64,000 nucleotides of DNA from the NCBI GenBank assembly GCA_003508835.1, contig PUFA01000034.1, positions 4,924,501-4,988,500 of the forward strand. Reading direction: 5' to 3'. How positions within the stretch are numbered: position 1 is the stretch's first letter; every line of letters starts with the position of its first letter. The notes beneath the pieces are model-generated. The model made no database searches and was not told the origin of the DNA. It saw only the letters and a list, made by a program, of their open reading frames with translations. This DNA is from Eonycteris spelaea. Taxonomy: Eukaryota > Chordata > Mammalia > Chiroptera > Pteropodidae. This document shows positions 33,876 through 46,439 of the stretch, piece after piece. The position numbers and the translations under genes are program-made.

Positions 33876-34144
33876 ATTGAGCTAATACACTGCCAAGGGT
33901 AAGTTTCTTTTTTTTGCCAACATTGCATATTTGGGAAGATGACGTAACTTTTGCAGGCTTTGGTTTTCATATTCATATTGAGGGCCCATTATCAGCATAT
34001 GCAGCTCAATGAGAGAGCAGGTAATTCTAGTCTTATTACTTGACCGTTTCTTTCTTAGTATGTGAGTATTCTTCCATTTTGGGGAGAAATATGCAGTGTT
34101 AGGAATCATAGAGTACAGTAATCTCTGTTAAGAACATTTACTCT

Positions 34145-35240
34145 TTTAAAACTAACAGATTTATGAAGATGTAATTCACATGCCATATAATCATATAATT
34201 CACCCTTGTGAAGTATCCAATTCAATGATTTTAAGTATAGTCACTGAGTTGGGTAATCATTACACTCAGTTTTAGAACTTTCTGTCATTCCACATAGAAA
34301 CTTCATACCTATTAGCAGTGAATTCTCATTTCCCCTCAAATTCCCCCATCCCCACCCCTAGACAACCACTAATCTAGTTTATGTGTACAGATTTGCCTAT
34401 TCTTGACATTTTATGTAAGTAATATCATACGGTATGTGGACTTTTGTGACTGGCTTTTTCATTTAGTATGTTTTCAAGGTCCATCATTGTTGTAACAGAA
34501 ACGGTACTTCATCCCCTTTTTATTGCCAAATATTTAATGATATGGATGCACCATATTTCATTTCTCAATTCAGTAATGAACATTGGGTTTTTCCACTTTC
34601 GGTTATTATAAATAACAGTGTTATGCACATACATATGTGTTTTTCTGTTGACATGTTTTTTATTTCTCTTAGATACCTAGGATGGCATTGTTAGGTCATA
34701 TTTTACTCTATGTTTAATCTTTCAAGGAATTTCCAGACTATGTCCAAAGAGTCTGCCTCATTATATGTTCCCACCTGAGTGTATGATGTTCTGAGTTGCC
34801 ACACCATCCACACTGTTACTGCCTATCGTATTGACTATTGTCATCATAGTGAATGTTAAGCAGTGCATCGTTGTGGTTTAAATTTGCATTTCACTGATGG
34901 TAATGATGTTGAGAATATTTTCATGTGGTTATTAGTCATTTGTGTATGTGCTTCTGAGGAAATGTCTATTCAGATTCTAGGCCCATTTTTAAATTGGGTT
35001 GGTTGTCTTTTAATTATTGAGTTGTAAGAGTTCTTTGCATATTCTAGACACAAGTTCCTTATCAGATGTATGATTTGCAAATATTTTCTCCCAGCCTGAG
35101 AATAGCCTTTTCATTTTTGTAATGATGTCCTTTGAAGCACAAAAAATTGAATTTTGATGAAGTCTGACTTATCTATGTTTTCCTTTGTCGCTTGTCCTTT
35201 TGATGTCTTATCCAAAGAAGCCATCTTTACAAAGATATAT
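34145..35240 (-). mobile_element. L1M 3' end plus ORF2 C-terminus, antisense
   Basis: Long antisense L1: 'gatgtaattcacatgccata', 'ccccacccctagacaaccac', 'aaacgg tacttcatcccc'-type text, 'tttgcatttcactgatggta', 'tattgagttgtaagagttct', 'tttgcaaatattttctccca' and finally a 'gatgaagtctgacttatc' stretch, which lies at the ORF2 end. Frames at 35154-35336 are shadows. Confidence 0.85.
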
Positions 35241-36199
35241 ACCTGTAAAGAATTCCTACTCTTGATAAAAACATTTTTTAAAATACCTAAAAAAATTCAG
35301 AGTTCCAGAAACTGGTATACCAAACAAACAAGTTGATAAACAATTTAAAACAATTTCGACAGAAGGACAGCAGGTCACTTGGGAAATTTTTATATCCATA
35401 GGCCATATGACATTCTGTCCATTCCCTCTGTCATGTCATTAGACCAGATTGCAAAAACACATTAAAGATGTAAGTGCTAAATTATTTGGGGAACAACGTA
35501 CCTCCTAAGGAATATAAAGCAAGTTGAAAACATGCTGAGCACAAAATTCATAAAGCAGGGACCTTGTGTGTTATTTCCCTGTGACTAGTCCATACTGAGA
35601 ATCTTTATAATAGTAGCTAAAACTTATTGAATATTAAAAAAAAAAAACTCAATTAAATGAATAACAGCTGGATGTTCATTTAATCCTGTGTCCTCCCTTG
35701 GCATCTCTTAGACTTCTATAAAGTGATACCTAGTAATTCAAATTTCCAGCATTATATCTCATGGTGCTTTATATTACCTAGACCAAATAAAATACTTTGA
35801 ATGAAAATTATTTTTTTAAGGATTGAAGGCAAATTTTTTTCCCAGTTACAAACGTATGCTTTGATACCCTAAAAGTCAAAAATAATTTTTTTCCTGTAAA
35901 AATGTTATTATAACAACATTAAAGAAGAAAATGAAATATTTCCTTATCATACCATCAGGATAAAATGTTTTCTTTTTCACACTCTCTTTCACTCTTTGCT
36001 TCACGCGTATATATTTTTTACACATTATAACCACAGTGAATATATGATTTTCAAACTTGATTTTAGGATATTGTCATTCCAATACCCTAACGTACTGGGA
36101 GGCTGGTATAAGAGGGTTACAGATTTGCAAAATGACATTGCTCAAGGTAGCCCCGTTCTATTTTTACAGATACATTCCAAGTGGGAGTTATATCTGATG
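35241..36199. other. No gene seen; AT-rich
   Basis: Poly-A of 13 near 35636 and short T-runs; unclassified. The 89-codon frame 35996-36265 runs into L2 sequence and is not coding. Confidence 0.35.
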
Positions 36200-36795
36200 A
36201 CCTCATTTTTCCTCCGATTCACATCTTACACACTTTCAGACTGCTACAGTCCTCTTTCATGCTGAGTGTTCACAAACGGGGCAACTTGGGGCCATATTCC
36301 TCCTCTTAGCTGTGCAAATAGCCCTTGGCTACCTCTCAGGGTTCTTCCTCCCCACTCCTCCTTAGCGGCTCCACTGCAGACACCACAGCCAAGGTCTGTC
36401 TTTCCTCAGAGCTTTTCACTCGCTGTCCCTTCCCCTGGGGACACCCTTCCCCTGTGGATCTTGCACATTTGTCTGTTTCTTAACCTTCATGCCTCAGCTA
36501 AGCAACACCTCAAGGAGAACTTATCCTAACTGAAGCTCCTTTCCCTACCCGCTCCACATCACGTCACTGTCTGATTTATCCATGGTGCTTGTTCTTGCTT
36601 ATGAGAATGTGTAATCGAAAATCTAATATTTACATATATTGAGTTGTTTATTGTCTGTTCCTCCTTTGCTGACAAACGGATACTTTACGAAGAAGAAACC
36701 CTATCTTTTTCTCCACTATAAACTGGTACTTCTTACCACACTTGGCATATTAAGCTCTCTGTAAATATTTACTGAATGGATAAATGAGTAAAATT
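36200..36795 (+). mobile_element. L2 LINE 3' region
   Basis: C/T-rich L2 text with 'cttcatgcctcagctaagca', 'catggtgcttgttcttgctt' and the tail 'ctgtaaatatttactgaatg' ending in gataaatgagta. An 87-codon open frame (36266-36529) is an L2 by-product. Confidence 0.7.
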
Positions 36796-38388
36796 GTGCA
36801 CATAAGCAAAGCTTTTTTTCTATAGTTTTTCCACATAATTTTTTCCACCAAAGCCCTTTCTTTTTCACTTTCCTTTCTGAACTTAGTGGGAACAGAATAT
36901 TTCTGTTTTTATATTTTATATAGGTATGAAAAATACAGCAAAAAAGTAAGCATTGAAAAACACATGTATAGAGAGAATGGGGTTAACACGTGCGTGACAT
37001 CTTTGAGGAGAGGCTCTGGTTTATACATGGCCAAAAGCCATTCCCTCGGGAAACATTTCTTTAACACCTTTAATCTGGCAAAATTATGGTTCAATAGCGA
37101 CTTCTTTGATAGCCGGATAGTTTGCTTCAATACTGCTTGTTATGGTATAATAGTCTATTTTGAAATAGTTTGGTGCATTTTCTGCCTGTCTTTTGAGCAT
37201 AGAGAAAAATTGTCCAGTGTCCAGAAAAAGAGAGATCACTGATACTTCGATTTTAAACTTGATGGCAAAAATAAATTCAGTCCTGCCTGTGTTTGAAAGG
37301 GTTGGAAGCTCTGAGAGTAACGTAGACGGTTGAGTCTGAAAACGGTGAGTAAAAGGCCATGTATCCTTTGAGGCTGGGCTCATCAAAAACTGCATTGGCA
37401 CTTCTATGCCAGTCTGAACCTCAAACTGTATAGTTAAATGGTTTCTCATACTGGTTGATCAGATTCTCAGAAAAGAAGGGGGGGGGGAAACTCTTAAATA
37501 AGAAAATGGAAGATAGTGTCTGGCCTGGTCAAATAAACTGGAAGAAGTAGCCAAAAGTAATTTTTTAAAAAGACCTGAGTCTCCTTCCTTCCCACCCTGG
37601 GGGACACAACTGCTCTTTGAACAAAACAATTGTCTTCTCATTCACCTCAGGGGTTCTAGCAGTTGAAATGATTTCTCTATCATCATGCAGGCCTTTTGCA
37701 CTGCCCTATTCAAGCCTTTCACCAGAATGAGGGACCAGCTGTAAGCAAATTCTGCAGGTGTCTATTTCACCTTTCACTTCAAAGTGGGAAATCCTTGGCA
37801 ACAGGAAGTATCCCACTGAGACTGAAGAATAAAATGGCAAATTATAGGTCTGCACAGGAGGCTCTGTTGCTCCATTTCTGTCAGGGTGGCAGCTGCAGAT
37901 CAGGCAATAATTTAGCTGGGGGTTGGGAGAGTTGAAGGAAGTAAGGAGGGTGGAGGTAGTACACAGGCATTTGAAACCTAAGCATTTTATTGTGCTCTTG
38001 ATCACATGGTATTTTAATTCTAAATTAGCATGTGTGATACAAAGGTTAAAAGAGAAGATGGAAGGAGAATAAAAGAGAGAGAGATAGAGTAAGTTATTAG
38101 GCCGGCCACTGGTAGATTAAATATTCAGAAAAAGGAAGATCCCACCCCACCCCTTCTAATTCAGAAAGCGTGAACTTCCCACTACCTCATCCAAAGAGCA
38201 TGAGGGAATGTAGCAAATACATTGCACACAACACTTATTTCTTCAATTCTTAGAGGAATTATCCAATGTTTACCAGTCATTTATTTACAAACCTGTGTCA
38301 ATGTAATTTTCATACTAAAGTCCTCTAATTAGTGTAAAATATTTGAATATAATCTTAATATTTAAATTTGATTGTTTCTGGTGTATCA
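36796..38388. other. No gene supported; unique block open on both strands at 36886-37449
   Basis: 36,886-37,449 carries frames of 118 (+) and 121 (-) codons in sequence with no repeat signature. Neither has a domain, signal peptide or convincing splice context that I can see. A G10 run is at 37478-37487. 37,700-37,940 has further short overlapping frames. Confidence 0.3.
37478..37487 (+). repeat. G10 homopolymer
   Basis: Ten Gs flanked by agaa and aaac. Confidence 0.9.
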
Positions 38389-38389
38389 A

Positions 38390-38565
38390 GTGCTGTTTTG
38401 AATATTTAACTTGTATCACTCATTTATTTCTCAAATACTTCCTGTCAGGTGGGTCCTAGTATTATCTTCATTTTATACATGAGAATGTTGAGCCATGTAG
38501 TAGATGACCTTACTCAAAAATGGTGATTAAGTCTCCAGGAGTAGATTGCTATGGCTACGAGAGTA
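38390..38565 (-). mobile_element. MIR SINE, antisense
   Basis: 'tattatcttcattttataca', 'tgagaatgttgagccatgta' and 'gatgaccttactcaaaaatg' follow antisense MIR. Confidence 0.55.
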
Positions 38566-38943
38566 TTTGAAGATGGAAGAAATTATTATGTCTGAGAAAT
38601 TTGGCAGTCTATAATAACATTATATAATATTCTGTCCATCCAGATAAGAATATAAACTCTGCAGAGTGAGTAAGTTAGATTTATATTTCTGCTTTGCATG
38701 GCTATATTAGAAAGGATTTTTTTCTCAAAATGCATTGGGTCACATCCAAGTGTGAAAAGTGACCATCCAGTTGTTCTTTCAATTTTGGGGGGGTGGTGGT
38801 GGTATGATTGTTGGAAAAACAGATACTCAGAATACCCCATGCTTGGTCACACGCATTCGAGAGCAAATTGAAAAATTTTTTGCTTTGAGAAAAAGGACAT
38901 GGGCAAAAGTTTTACAGGGATCTTTATCTAGGTAGCTTGAGGA
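38566..38943. other. No gene seen
   Basis: AT-rich, unclassified; a G7 run with gtggtggtggt near 38788 interrupts an 84-codon minus frame. Confidence 0.35.
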
Positions 38944-38944
38944 A

Positions 38945-39310
38945 TGATTCATTCATTCATTCATTCATTCATTTGTCAGATAATGGTTAGGCTCCTGTTA
39001 TGTATCAGGCATTCTTCTATGTACTAGGTATAAAAAGATAAACAGTATTAAAATATTTATAATGATCATAATCTGTTCCTTTAAAAAGCTCAGTTCACCA
39101 AGGAGGTGAACTTGGAAACAGAAAATGACAACACAAATTGGTGAATATTGTCACAGAGGTGCTACGGGAGAATAAACAGAGAATGAAGAACATCTAAGTC
39201 ACTAAGAAAGTCAGGATGGTAATGAGAGGCAGAAGGCATTTTAGACCACCAGGACACTTTTGGGAAAAGGCCCTATTTAGAAACCATGTAAAATGACTGG
39301 GGATCAGTTA
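38945..39310 (-). mobile_element. L2 3' end, antisense
   Basis: Begins with the attc tail, then 'ttatgtatcaggcattcttc', 'aaaaagataaacagtattaa' and 'gtcaggatggtaatgagagg' in reverse L2 order. The next ~200 bp to 39,509 is unassigned. Confidence 0.65.
38946..38972 (+). repeat. (ATTC)n simple repeat
   Basis: Six to seven attc units, the usual tail of an L2 read on the opposite strand. Confidence 0.95.
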
Positions 39311-39509
39311 AGAATGACTCAGGGTGATTTTGGAGGTGACTCATCCATTATTGACATTAAAAACGGAATTCTATCGTCCTGTTACATAAGAAACTCTATT
39401 CAGAATATCTGCCTTTCTCCTGTCACCAAAACAAATCTAGAACGGTTCCTTTCCTTCCCCCCTTCCCCTTTGGTTACAATACGCTGCTTCGTTAGGGGTT
39501 TACTGTGAG

Positions 39510-39715
39510 TCGAGCACAGGGCCAAGCTGATCTCATTTATCTTTGGAAAACCTCTATCAAGTGGTTTTCATTATGATAATTCTTTCATCAATGACAGAAG
39601 TGAGCCTAGAGAGGGTAAATCTCCCGAGATGGTTTAGTTAATAAATGGCACAACTGGGCACAAAACCTGGTCGCGTTTATGCTGAAGTCTATGTTCTTAA
39701 ATTGACACTCTTTCG
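39510..39715 (-). mobile_element. MIR SINE, antisense
   Basis: 'gagcacagggccaagctgat', 'gaagtgagcctagagagggt' and 'aaatggcacaactgggcaca' match antisense MIR over most of its length. Confidence 0.6.
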
Positions 39716-39752
39716 TCTACCTTAAGAAGCAGCTAAACCTTTTGTGACAGAT

Positions 39753-39806
39753 GCAAATTACAGACTATTATAGGTGAACAGTTTCATAGAGTTGAGTGGA
39801 CAGCCT
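39753..39806 (+). repeat. 54-bp diverged direct repeat, copy A
   Basis: gcaaattacagact head and ggacagcct end; matches 41536-41589 at about 44 of 54 positions without gaps. May be two survivors of an unrecognised interspersed family. Confidence 0.65.
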
Positions 39807-40254
39807 GTATCGATGCATTTATATAATTTACAAAGTTATCCCCCCAATTAGTCTAGTACCTGCCTGAAGAGAAGTATGTTAGATTTTTCACACGCTTTTA
39901 CCTGGCAAAACTATAACAAGATGATCCACAATATAAATATCTTAGTACAGCACATTCCCACCAAGGAGGCAGGCCCTACTTCCCACCAGCCCTCTTTCCT
40001 ACAAGAAGTCACGTGACAATATTTAGCTTATACTCCATGCCCAATGTTCTTCATTATTTGATAGATACCTTTATTGTTCTGTTGCAGAACTATATAGATT
40101 TTAGGTATAGATATATCTTCTATTGTTCTATGGTACCTTTTATTGTCTGATAGGTATATGCCAGAGACTCAAATAGAAATTGCTCTCTTTTAGGTTATCT
40201 TGCAATTCAAAGCCTCAAAAACTATTGAAGATTGAGGTCAGAAAATTAATACAG
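39807..40254. other. No gene seen
   Basis: AT-rich; repeats of the type 'tttattgttctg' occur at 40070 and 40110 but form no clear array. Confidence 0.35.
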
Positions 40255-40415
40255 AAAGAATAGAAGACCTGAGTTCTGGTTCCAGATCTTCAGCTAATAA
40301 GCTCTGTAATATTAGGAGACCTTTTTGAATGTCTGTTTCTAACCCACAGGGCATGAAGAATAGCCAATTCCTAAGGTCTTTTTCATCTCCAGAATACAGA
40401 GATTCTAATGCTTAA
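40255..40415 (+). mobile_element. MIR SINE
   Basis: 'gacctgagttctggttccag', 'ttggatgtctgtttc'-like text and 'catctccagaatacagagat' follow MIR. Confidence 0.55.
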
Positions 40416-41535
40416 GTGGTTTCGATTCTCATGCTAGGAAAAGCAATTCATAGCCTTCTTGTTGCTACAGCTGACAACTGTTAATTCCTTTCTTTAACCT
40501 GGGCCAGAATGGAATGAGTTGCTAGTATCTAGCAAGCCCGGGAGAATGAGAAACAAGGCTGGTACATTTTAATAGGTAAGGACGGATCAGGACGATGTCA
40601 TCTGGATGGACCCCGGAGGAAGTGTTCTGGTGGTTAGAAAGCAGAATGAGGACCCTGGGGATAGTCTAAATCTCTGCATAAAATTGATTCAGTCCCAGAC
40701 TGATCCCAGAGCTTCCACTTGGTTGGCAAAACTATAGTGTTGCCTTGAGTAGCCAGATAGGCAAGGAGCCAGATGTATTTATGTGCCTGCAGAGATGTAA
40801 AGTAAACACATCCATAGAAAATGAAAGAAAAATTCTAATTAGTTTAATAGCGAGACTCCCTTTTCGTGAAAGGGAAGCAAAACAAACATCCTTAACTCTC
40901 TCGGTCATATCCTAAGAGAAGGGATATTTATTATAAATCAAGGCAGAATTTCCTATCTTTAGGCTTTTGAAAAAAGTACAATTTAAATGAAAGATGGACT
41001 TCCTTTCTGTCATGGAAATATATGTACAATTAGTAGAAGTAGATAGAGCAGTATTAAAGAAGTTATAATTGACTTGAGCCAATAGCACATAAGTACAGCT
41101 CCAGCTTCTATTTCTACCATATAATTATTTGATAAATTTCAGGCTCAGTGAACAAGCTCGGGGCCATAAACAAATACTGAGCTCAGTCTCATTCACATCA
41201 GAGCTCACAAACCCGGTTTATCTCCTTTATTTAACAAATGGGAGGCATGCTTTCTTGATGCAGTCAAGACATAATTCAGCTGCCTGAGAATGCATGAAAT
41301 CCAGGCTGGTAGCAGATGCTTAAGCAACTCACAAATAGGACTACAAATCCTTCATTACATTTCAGCCTTCCCATTAAGGAAGGATCTTGTTATTTTGCAA
41401 TGGTCTTACAAAGCGATTATCACTTCCAAGTTAAGCTTTAAGGAGCACACTGGTCGTGAAGTTCACATTCAGGGAAATGAAGAGGTTTACTATTTCACAA
41501 ACACTCGCAACAAACAAAATGCTTTGGTATGAATA
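40416..41535. other. No gene seen; unique sequence
   Basis: No repeat recognised over 1.1 kb. 41,090-41,290 is balanced in composition and could be a conserved element. The 80-codon frame at 41290-41532 has no homology I recognise. Confidence 0.3.
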
Positions 41536-41589
41536 GCAAATTACAGACTTTTGTAAGTGAATAATTTCACCCAGTTGAATGGGCAGCCT
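41536..41589 (+). repeat. 54-bp diverged direct repeat, copy B
   Basis: Partner of 39753-39806, about 1.78 kb away in the same orientation. Confidence 0.65.
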
Positions 41590-41667
41590 TAGTGTCGACA
41601 CATGGTGAGAGTGACATTCTCTCATTCTGTTTTATGAAGATGCTTTGATAAACAGGCATAAAAAAAC

Positions 41668-41984
41668 CATAGGTTGACCCTTATACAACATGGGTTTGAA
41701 CCGTGTGTGTCCACTTGTAAGCAGACTTTTTTCAGTAAATACCTGTGCTATTTTCTATTCGTGATTGGGATTCTGTGATGTAGAGGGGCTGTGTGCATTG
41801 TTCTACGCCACTTTATGTAGGAGACGTGAGCATCCATGGTTATGTTATCCACGGGGGTCCTGGAACCAATGCCCCGTGGATACTGAGGAACGACTTTAGC
41901 TTTTGAGGAGTCAAATTTTTACGTGAATTTTCAACCACGTAGGGGGTTGGTGCTTAATCCTTCCATTCTTCAAGGGTTGACTAG
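41668..41984. mobile_element. Tigger-family (pogo/Tc1-mariner) non-autonomous element
   Basis: Terminal inverted repeats: aggttgacccttatacaac at the left and cttcaagggttgact at the right. Internal landmarks are 'gtgtgtccacttgtaagcag', 'gagcatccatggttatgtta' and 'ttcaaccacgtagggggttg'. The central part resembles the MER2 end, as in known Tigger-derived consensuses. No transposase; diverged. Confidence 0.8.
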
Positions 41985-42299
41985 ATTTGTATATGCTAGC
42001 TGTGAGTATTCTACTTTTTACTCCAAAATGATTGGAAGTTTCTAACATAAGAAATGGCATTTAAAATGAATAGTATAGAAATAGAAAATGAAAACCAAGG
42101 GAAGAAGAATAGCCAAGTGTGATAACCTGAGGGTCAAGGGGATTACTGTGACTGATTTCAAGTTGGGCATTGAGCTTCCTGGCACCTGGGCAGTGTCTAT
42201 TCAGTGTCTACTCTAGACACACATTGGTACTGGCTGTGTGCTACTGGGGGAATGCCAGACTGCTGTGAATGGGTGGGACAGACAGAAGACACATAGCAA
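41985..42299. other. No gene seen
   Basis: Unclassified, with a short duplicated cagtgtctattcagtgtcta at about 42190. Confidence 0.35.
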
Positions 42300-43235
42300 A
42301 ATGGTACACCTTTCTTCAATTACCTTAATCATTAATCGAATACAAATGAACTGTATACTCTGATTAGAAAAGAGATTGCCAGACTGAAAGAATTAAAAAA
42401 AAGAAGCGAGATGCAACTATCTGTGGTCCACAAGAAGCATACTTTGCCACAGCATAGGTAAATCGAATAGAAATAGGCAGAAAAGATAGATCCTGCAAAC
42501 ACTAATAATAAGAAAGTTGGAGTGTCTGTATTAATGGTGAATATAATAGACTTATTGACTAAAAGTTTCTTTCAAAAAAAGGGATATTTCATGCTCAAAG
42601 TGGTAAGTCATCAGTAATATATGACTTTCATAAATGTGTGTATTTGCTTAATAGTAGAGTTTCAACATTGATGAAGTAAATATTGAGAGAATTAAAATGT
42701 ATAAAAATCAAATCCCTGTGTATCTGTGTACAAATCTTCCACAATAGTTTATTTTAATACCTGTCTCTCAGTAATTCATTAAACAAAGACAAAATATCAC
42801 TAACGGCACAATCTTAACAACCTTATTAAGCAAATAAATCTAGCTGATATTTTATAGAGCACAATGCCCAACACATTCTTTTTGATGTCACATAGTACAT
42901 TCACCAAGAAAGACCACATTTAGAGTCATAAAACAAATCTCGATAAATTTTGAAAGATTGACGAATTACAGAGTAGAACTCAGTAACAGTGATAGATCTG
43001 TAAAACCTCCAATATTTGAAATTATATAGTAAACATCTATAAAAATGAGTCAAAGAAGATATTACATGGGAAACTAAAAATATTTAAATTAAATAATAAA
43101 AATATAATATAAAAAGTCTAAAATGAATAATGTAAGGTTCTACTTCAAGAAGCTAGAAAAGAGTGAATTAAGCTCAAATCAGAAAGAAGAAAATAATAAA
43201 GATAAGAGAATAATCAATAGAATAGCAAAGTGAGA
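42300..43235 (+). pseudogene. Decayed L1 ORF2 fragment, endonuclease part
   Basis: Tracks the 5' part of L1 ORF2: 'attgccagactgaaagaatt', 'gtccacaagaagcatacttt', 'gaaagttggagtgtctgtat', 'aacaaccttattaagc', 'acattcaccaagaaagacca', 'aaacaaatctcgataaattt' and 'ttctacttcaagaagctaga'. All frames are broken; no conserved catalytic set can be read through. Confidence 0.7.
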
Positions 43236-44924
43236 TGGCATTTTTTCAATATGTGTGGGAGTCATTTGTACTCTTTTTATGCTAAATTATTTATTCACCT
43301 AAAGATTTTGCAATTTTTTATTTGTATTGATGTCTTTGAACGTTAAGAACTATAACATTGCATTTATTGATCTTCCTGAGTTGTGTTCTTGAATTTTATC
43401 ATTAAATATCCTTTCTTTTAAAAGGATATTTTTTAAAAGTTTCATTATTTTGGTTTCCTTCCACAGTTGGGAGTCTAAGAAAACTAAACAATCATTTGTG
43501 GGAATATCTTCACATTACTTTTATAACTTCCATTTTTTTCTTTATTTTTGACTTTGTTCATTTCAATTTCATGTTTCTTATTGTTTTTCATAATTCATGC
43601 CATCGATTTTTTCACCAGGTGTTCAGTAGTGTTTACTTTCCTCTGCTGCTTCCAATGAACTTCGTTTTCTAAATGTTTTTCTGTATCTTACATGGCTGCT
43701 TTAAGTGCTTGTTTTAGGACAGCATTTGGTTCATGACATTTATTTATTAAGTTTTTAAATTTCATGGAGATATATTTATCATAATTTTAGTTTGTTTCAT
43801 TTCTACATTATTTAGAGTTTGCTATTTGTCATTTCCCATTTTTTCCCCCGTGAGTGGGGGGAATGTAATATGTTTTAGGTGGGTAGTTTTTTGATCATTG
43901 CAAGTAACTGAATAAGTTAAATTCCTCCTAGACCTACTATTTTCAGGAGGCTTGTGGAAATGAGGGCAAGAGCCATGCTTTAGGCTAGCAGAAATTCTTT
44001 TATGACATACAGATTTATGTCAGAGTGAACTTATCCTAGTGTTATTTTCCCAACTGTTAAAATTGGTAGCAACGTTACTTAAAATACAGAGCATTTCTCC
44101 TCCTCTTCCTCATTGGCAGACTGCTTCCTGCAAGTATGGAGCATCCCTGTGATGTCTCTGCCCACTTTTCTTTCATGCTTTTCTATCAGTCTGGGTTTAG
44201 GAAAACCTCCCCATTCTTTGTTTGTTTGACTTTGTAAACTTTCTCAAGATCTGCGTCTGCTTCTCTCTCAGCTGCTTCTCATTATCCTGTATGTCTTCGT
44301 CATCTGGTTGTCCCTTCTTCATATTTAATTCTTCATATAAAAAATGTCTCTCCATTTCTTCATGCATGAATCTGTTTTTGTTCTCTGGAATCTTTAGCTC
44401 AAATTATCTTTACCACCGTGGTCAAATGATAAGAGTAATATTTGTTGTTACTAATTGATGATTCCGGCAGGCAGTTTTGATGTTGGCAAATGACCTTGTG
44501 AAAGCAGCGTCTCATCAGTTTCCCTTTTTCTCAGTCTTATAATACACTAAATAAAAGGGTTGCCTCATTAATCATTAAACGGTCATCTCCAGTCCATATT
44601 CTGTTCCTTTCCTGCCAAGGGACCTCTGCCATGAGAGATGCTTCCTCCCTTCTCTTCCCCCACTGATCCCAGTTATTTATATCCTGAATGCAATATTATA
44701 AGATGAAATATCAGGGACTTTTGATCTAACTCCCCCTGTAAAGAATATGACCAAAGACTGAACAGATGCCTTCTCAGGCCCCATCCGCCTTGTCCAAGAT
44801 GCCTTCTCTCTCCTCCTTTTCCAAAGCTTCCACATCTTTCAAGATCAGCAAACATCCTGTCTTTTAAATGAGACCTTTCTAACTGCAAAGCACACTCTTC
44901 TCTAAATTCTTTAACTCCTCTCTC
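43236..44924. other. No gene seen; T-rich, possibly antisense LINE
   Basis: Long T-rich stretch following the L1 debris; could be another L1 in reverse but I find no landmark. C/T-rich L2-like text at 44,560-44,920. The 129-codon minus frame (44673-45062) runs across repeat-like sequence and has no homology. Confidence 0.3.
43404..43431. repeat. Inverted repeat, 11-bp arms, 6-nt loop
   Basis: aaatatccttt and aaaggatattt are exact reverse complements around ctttta. Confidence 0.9.
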
Positions 44925-45060
44925 CTTCCTTCCTATGGTGGGATATTGTGGGAGTTCAAACCACAGAATGCGTGCACAGAGGTCCCAGTTGTGCAAGTCA
45001 CCTGCTGGGTAACCTTGAAGACCTGAACTCTGTGTCCTACTTAAAATAAAGGACGCTTGC
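44925..45060 (+). mobile_element. Possible MIR SINE
   Basis: 'gagttcaaaccacagaatgc', 'gcaagtcacctgctgggtaa' and 'aaataaaggacgc' loosely follow MIR. The AT-rich 285 bp that follow contain nothing I can name. Confidence 0.45.
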
Positions 45061-45349
45061 ATCTTATTTTTTTTATTTTTAAAATAGGTGATAAAATTTA
45101 CTGGATAGGATTTTTTATTAATTTAATTAAATTAACAAATAATGCTGGTACATGATAAGCATTATATAAGTGCTAACTATTAATTACAAATCTGTACTTT
45201 TCAACAATGATGCATGGCAGGAATATGTACCAAATCCTGTTAGGTGTTTCAGCCAGTGCTTTTTCTTGGGTCAGGGGGGTAAGAGGGTGGGGTGAATTTC
45301 AAAATATTTTTTGATAAACTGTATGGTATGTCTTTGTTTTTAAGGACCT

Positions 45350-45815
45350 TACCAAGGCATAACTTTTGAACAAGAAAATGTGCATATTTAAAGGGTACAA
45401 TTCAATGTGCATTGGCAGATGTATACTCCTGTAGAACACCACCACAGCAAATAGAACAAATACTCCCATCACACCGCAAGTTTCCTCAAGCCCTTTTGTA
45501 ATTCATCCTTTCCTCCATTCATGTCTCCAGACAATGACTGATCTGCCTTCTGTCCCTGTGGATTCGTTTGCATGTTCAAGAATTTATGTAAATGGAATTG
45601 TACTTTTGTGTCTGTTTTCTTTTCTATTTAGCATACGTAGCATTTTTTGAGATCCATCCAAATTGTGTGAATCAATACTTTGTCCCTTTTATTAGTAGTA
45701 GTATTCAATTGTTTGGCCATACCACAGCTTGTTTATCCATTCATCTGTTGATGGACGCCGGATTGTTTCCAGTGTTTGGCCATTACTAATTTAGCTGTTA
45801 TGAAGCTGTTTCCAT
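45350..45815 (-). mobile_element. L1M 3' end, antisense
   Basis: 'aaagggtacaattcaatgtg', 'ccctgtggattcgtttgcat', 'tatttagcatacgtagcatt', 'ttgtttatccattcatctgt' and 'ggattgtttccagtgtttgg' are antisense L1M 3' landmarks. The 65-codon frame 45592-45789 is a shadow. Confidence 0.8.
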
Positions 45816-46439
45816 TTTTAATGGAGTGGAACTCGAGTCATGTGGTAAGTATATATATATATATTTAAATTTTTATGAAATAGACAATCTCTATCACTGC
45901 TCCATTTTTTTCTGCGGCCTATTCTTCTTTTTCATATAACTTATACTGTTTGGTGAATAGAGTTTGAAAGAATTTCCAAGCGTAAGGGAAAGCATGCTTT
46001 CCTCTAGAGCAAAGAGAGTTTTCCAGTTTCCCGTCATCTGTTAGGTTAAAGCCCAAGTAAATCATAGTAAGAGCAAGGGATCTGGCCCTTCTCATCTGCA
46101 GTTAGAGCCTTTGACGTGAAGGCAGGGTTTGCTACATGAGAGGCTCATTGGAACTGGTTTTTGAATAAATGTTTCAATGAATGAATATTTCAATGTCTGA
46201 ATAAACATTTATTGTGAAGTCATCCTATATACTGACATGTGAAATTGTTCCTGACAAATAAATAGACCTGGTAATTGCTTTCAAAAAATGAATTTTGGAA
46301 TGATGTATTTATATGTCCTATCTCAAAGATAGCAGTGACATAAGCAATTGTGATTTTTATTTCATTTGTCCACCAAATGCACCACCACAAATGCTGTAAG
46401 CTGCCATTATATGTTTGCTGACAGATCTATTGGTAATAT
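45816..46439. other. No gene seen; small (TA)n and possible L2 tail
   Basis: (TA)n at 45850-45864. A gaataaatgtttcaatgaatg end near 46165 could be a short L2 tail. Confidence 0.35.

Noticed and set aside
41668..41984. Tigger element as a novel chimaera with MER2
   Set aside because: Known Tigger-derived consensuses already combine these ends and this type of middle.
44673..45062. 129-codon minus-strand frame as a gene
   Set aside because: Runs across L2/MIR-like sequence; no homology or conserved motif.
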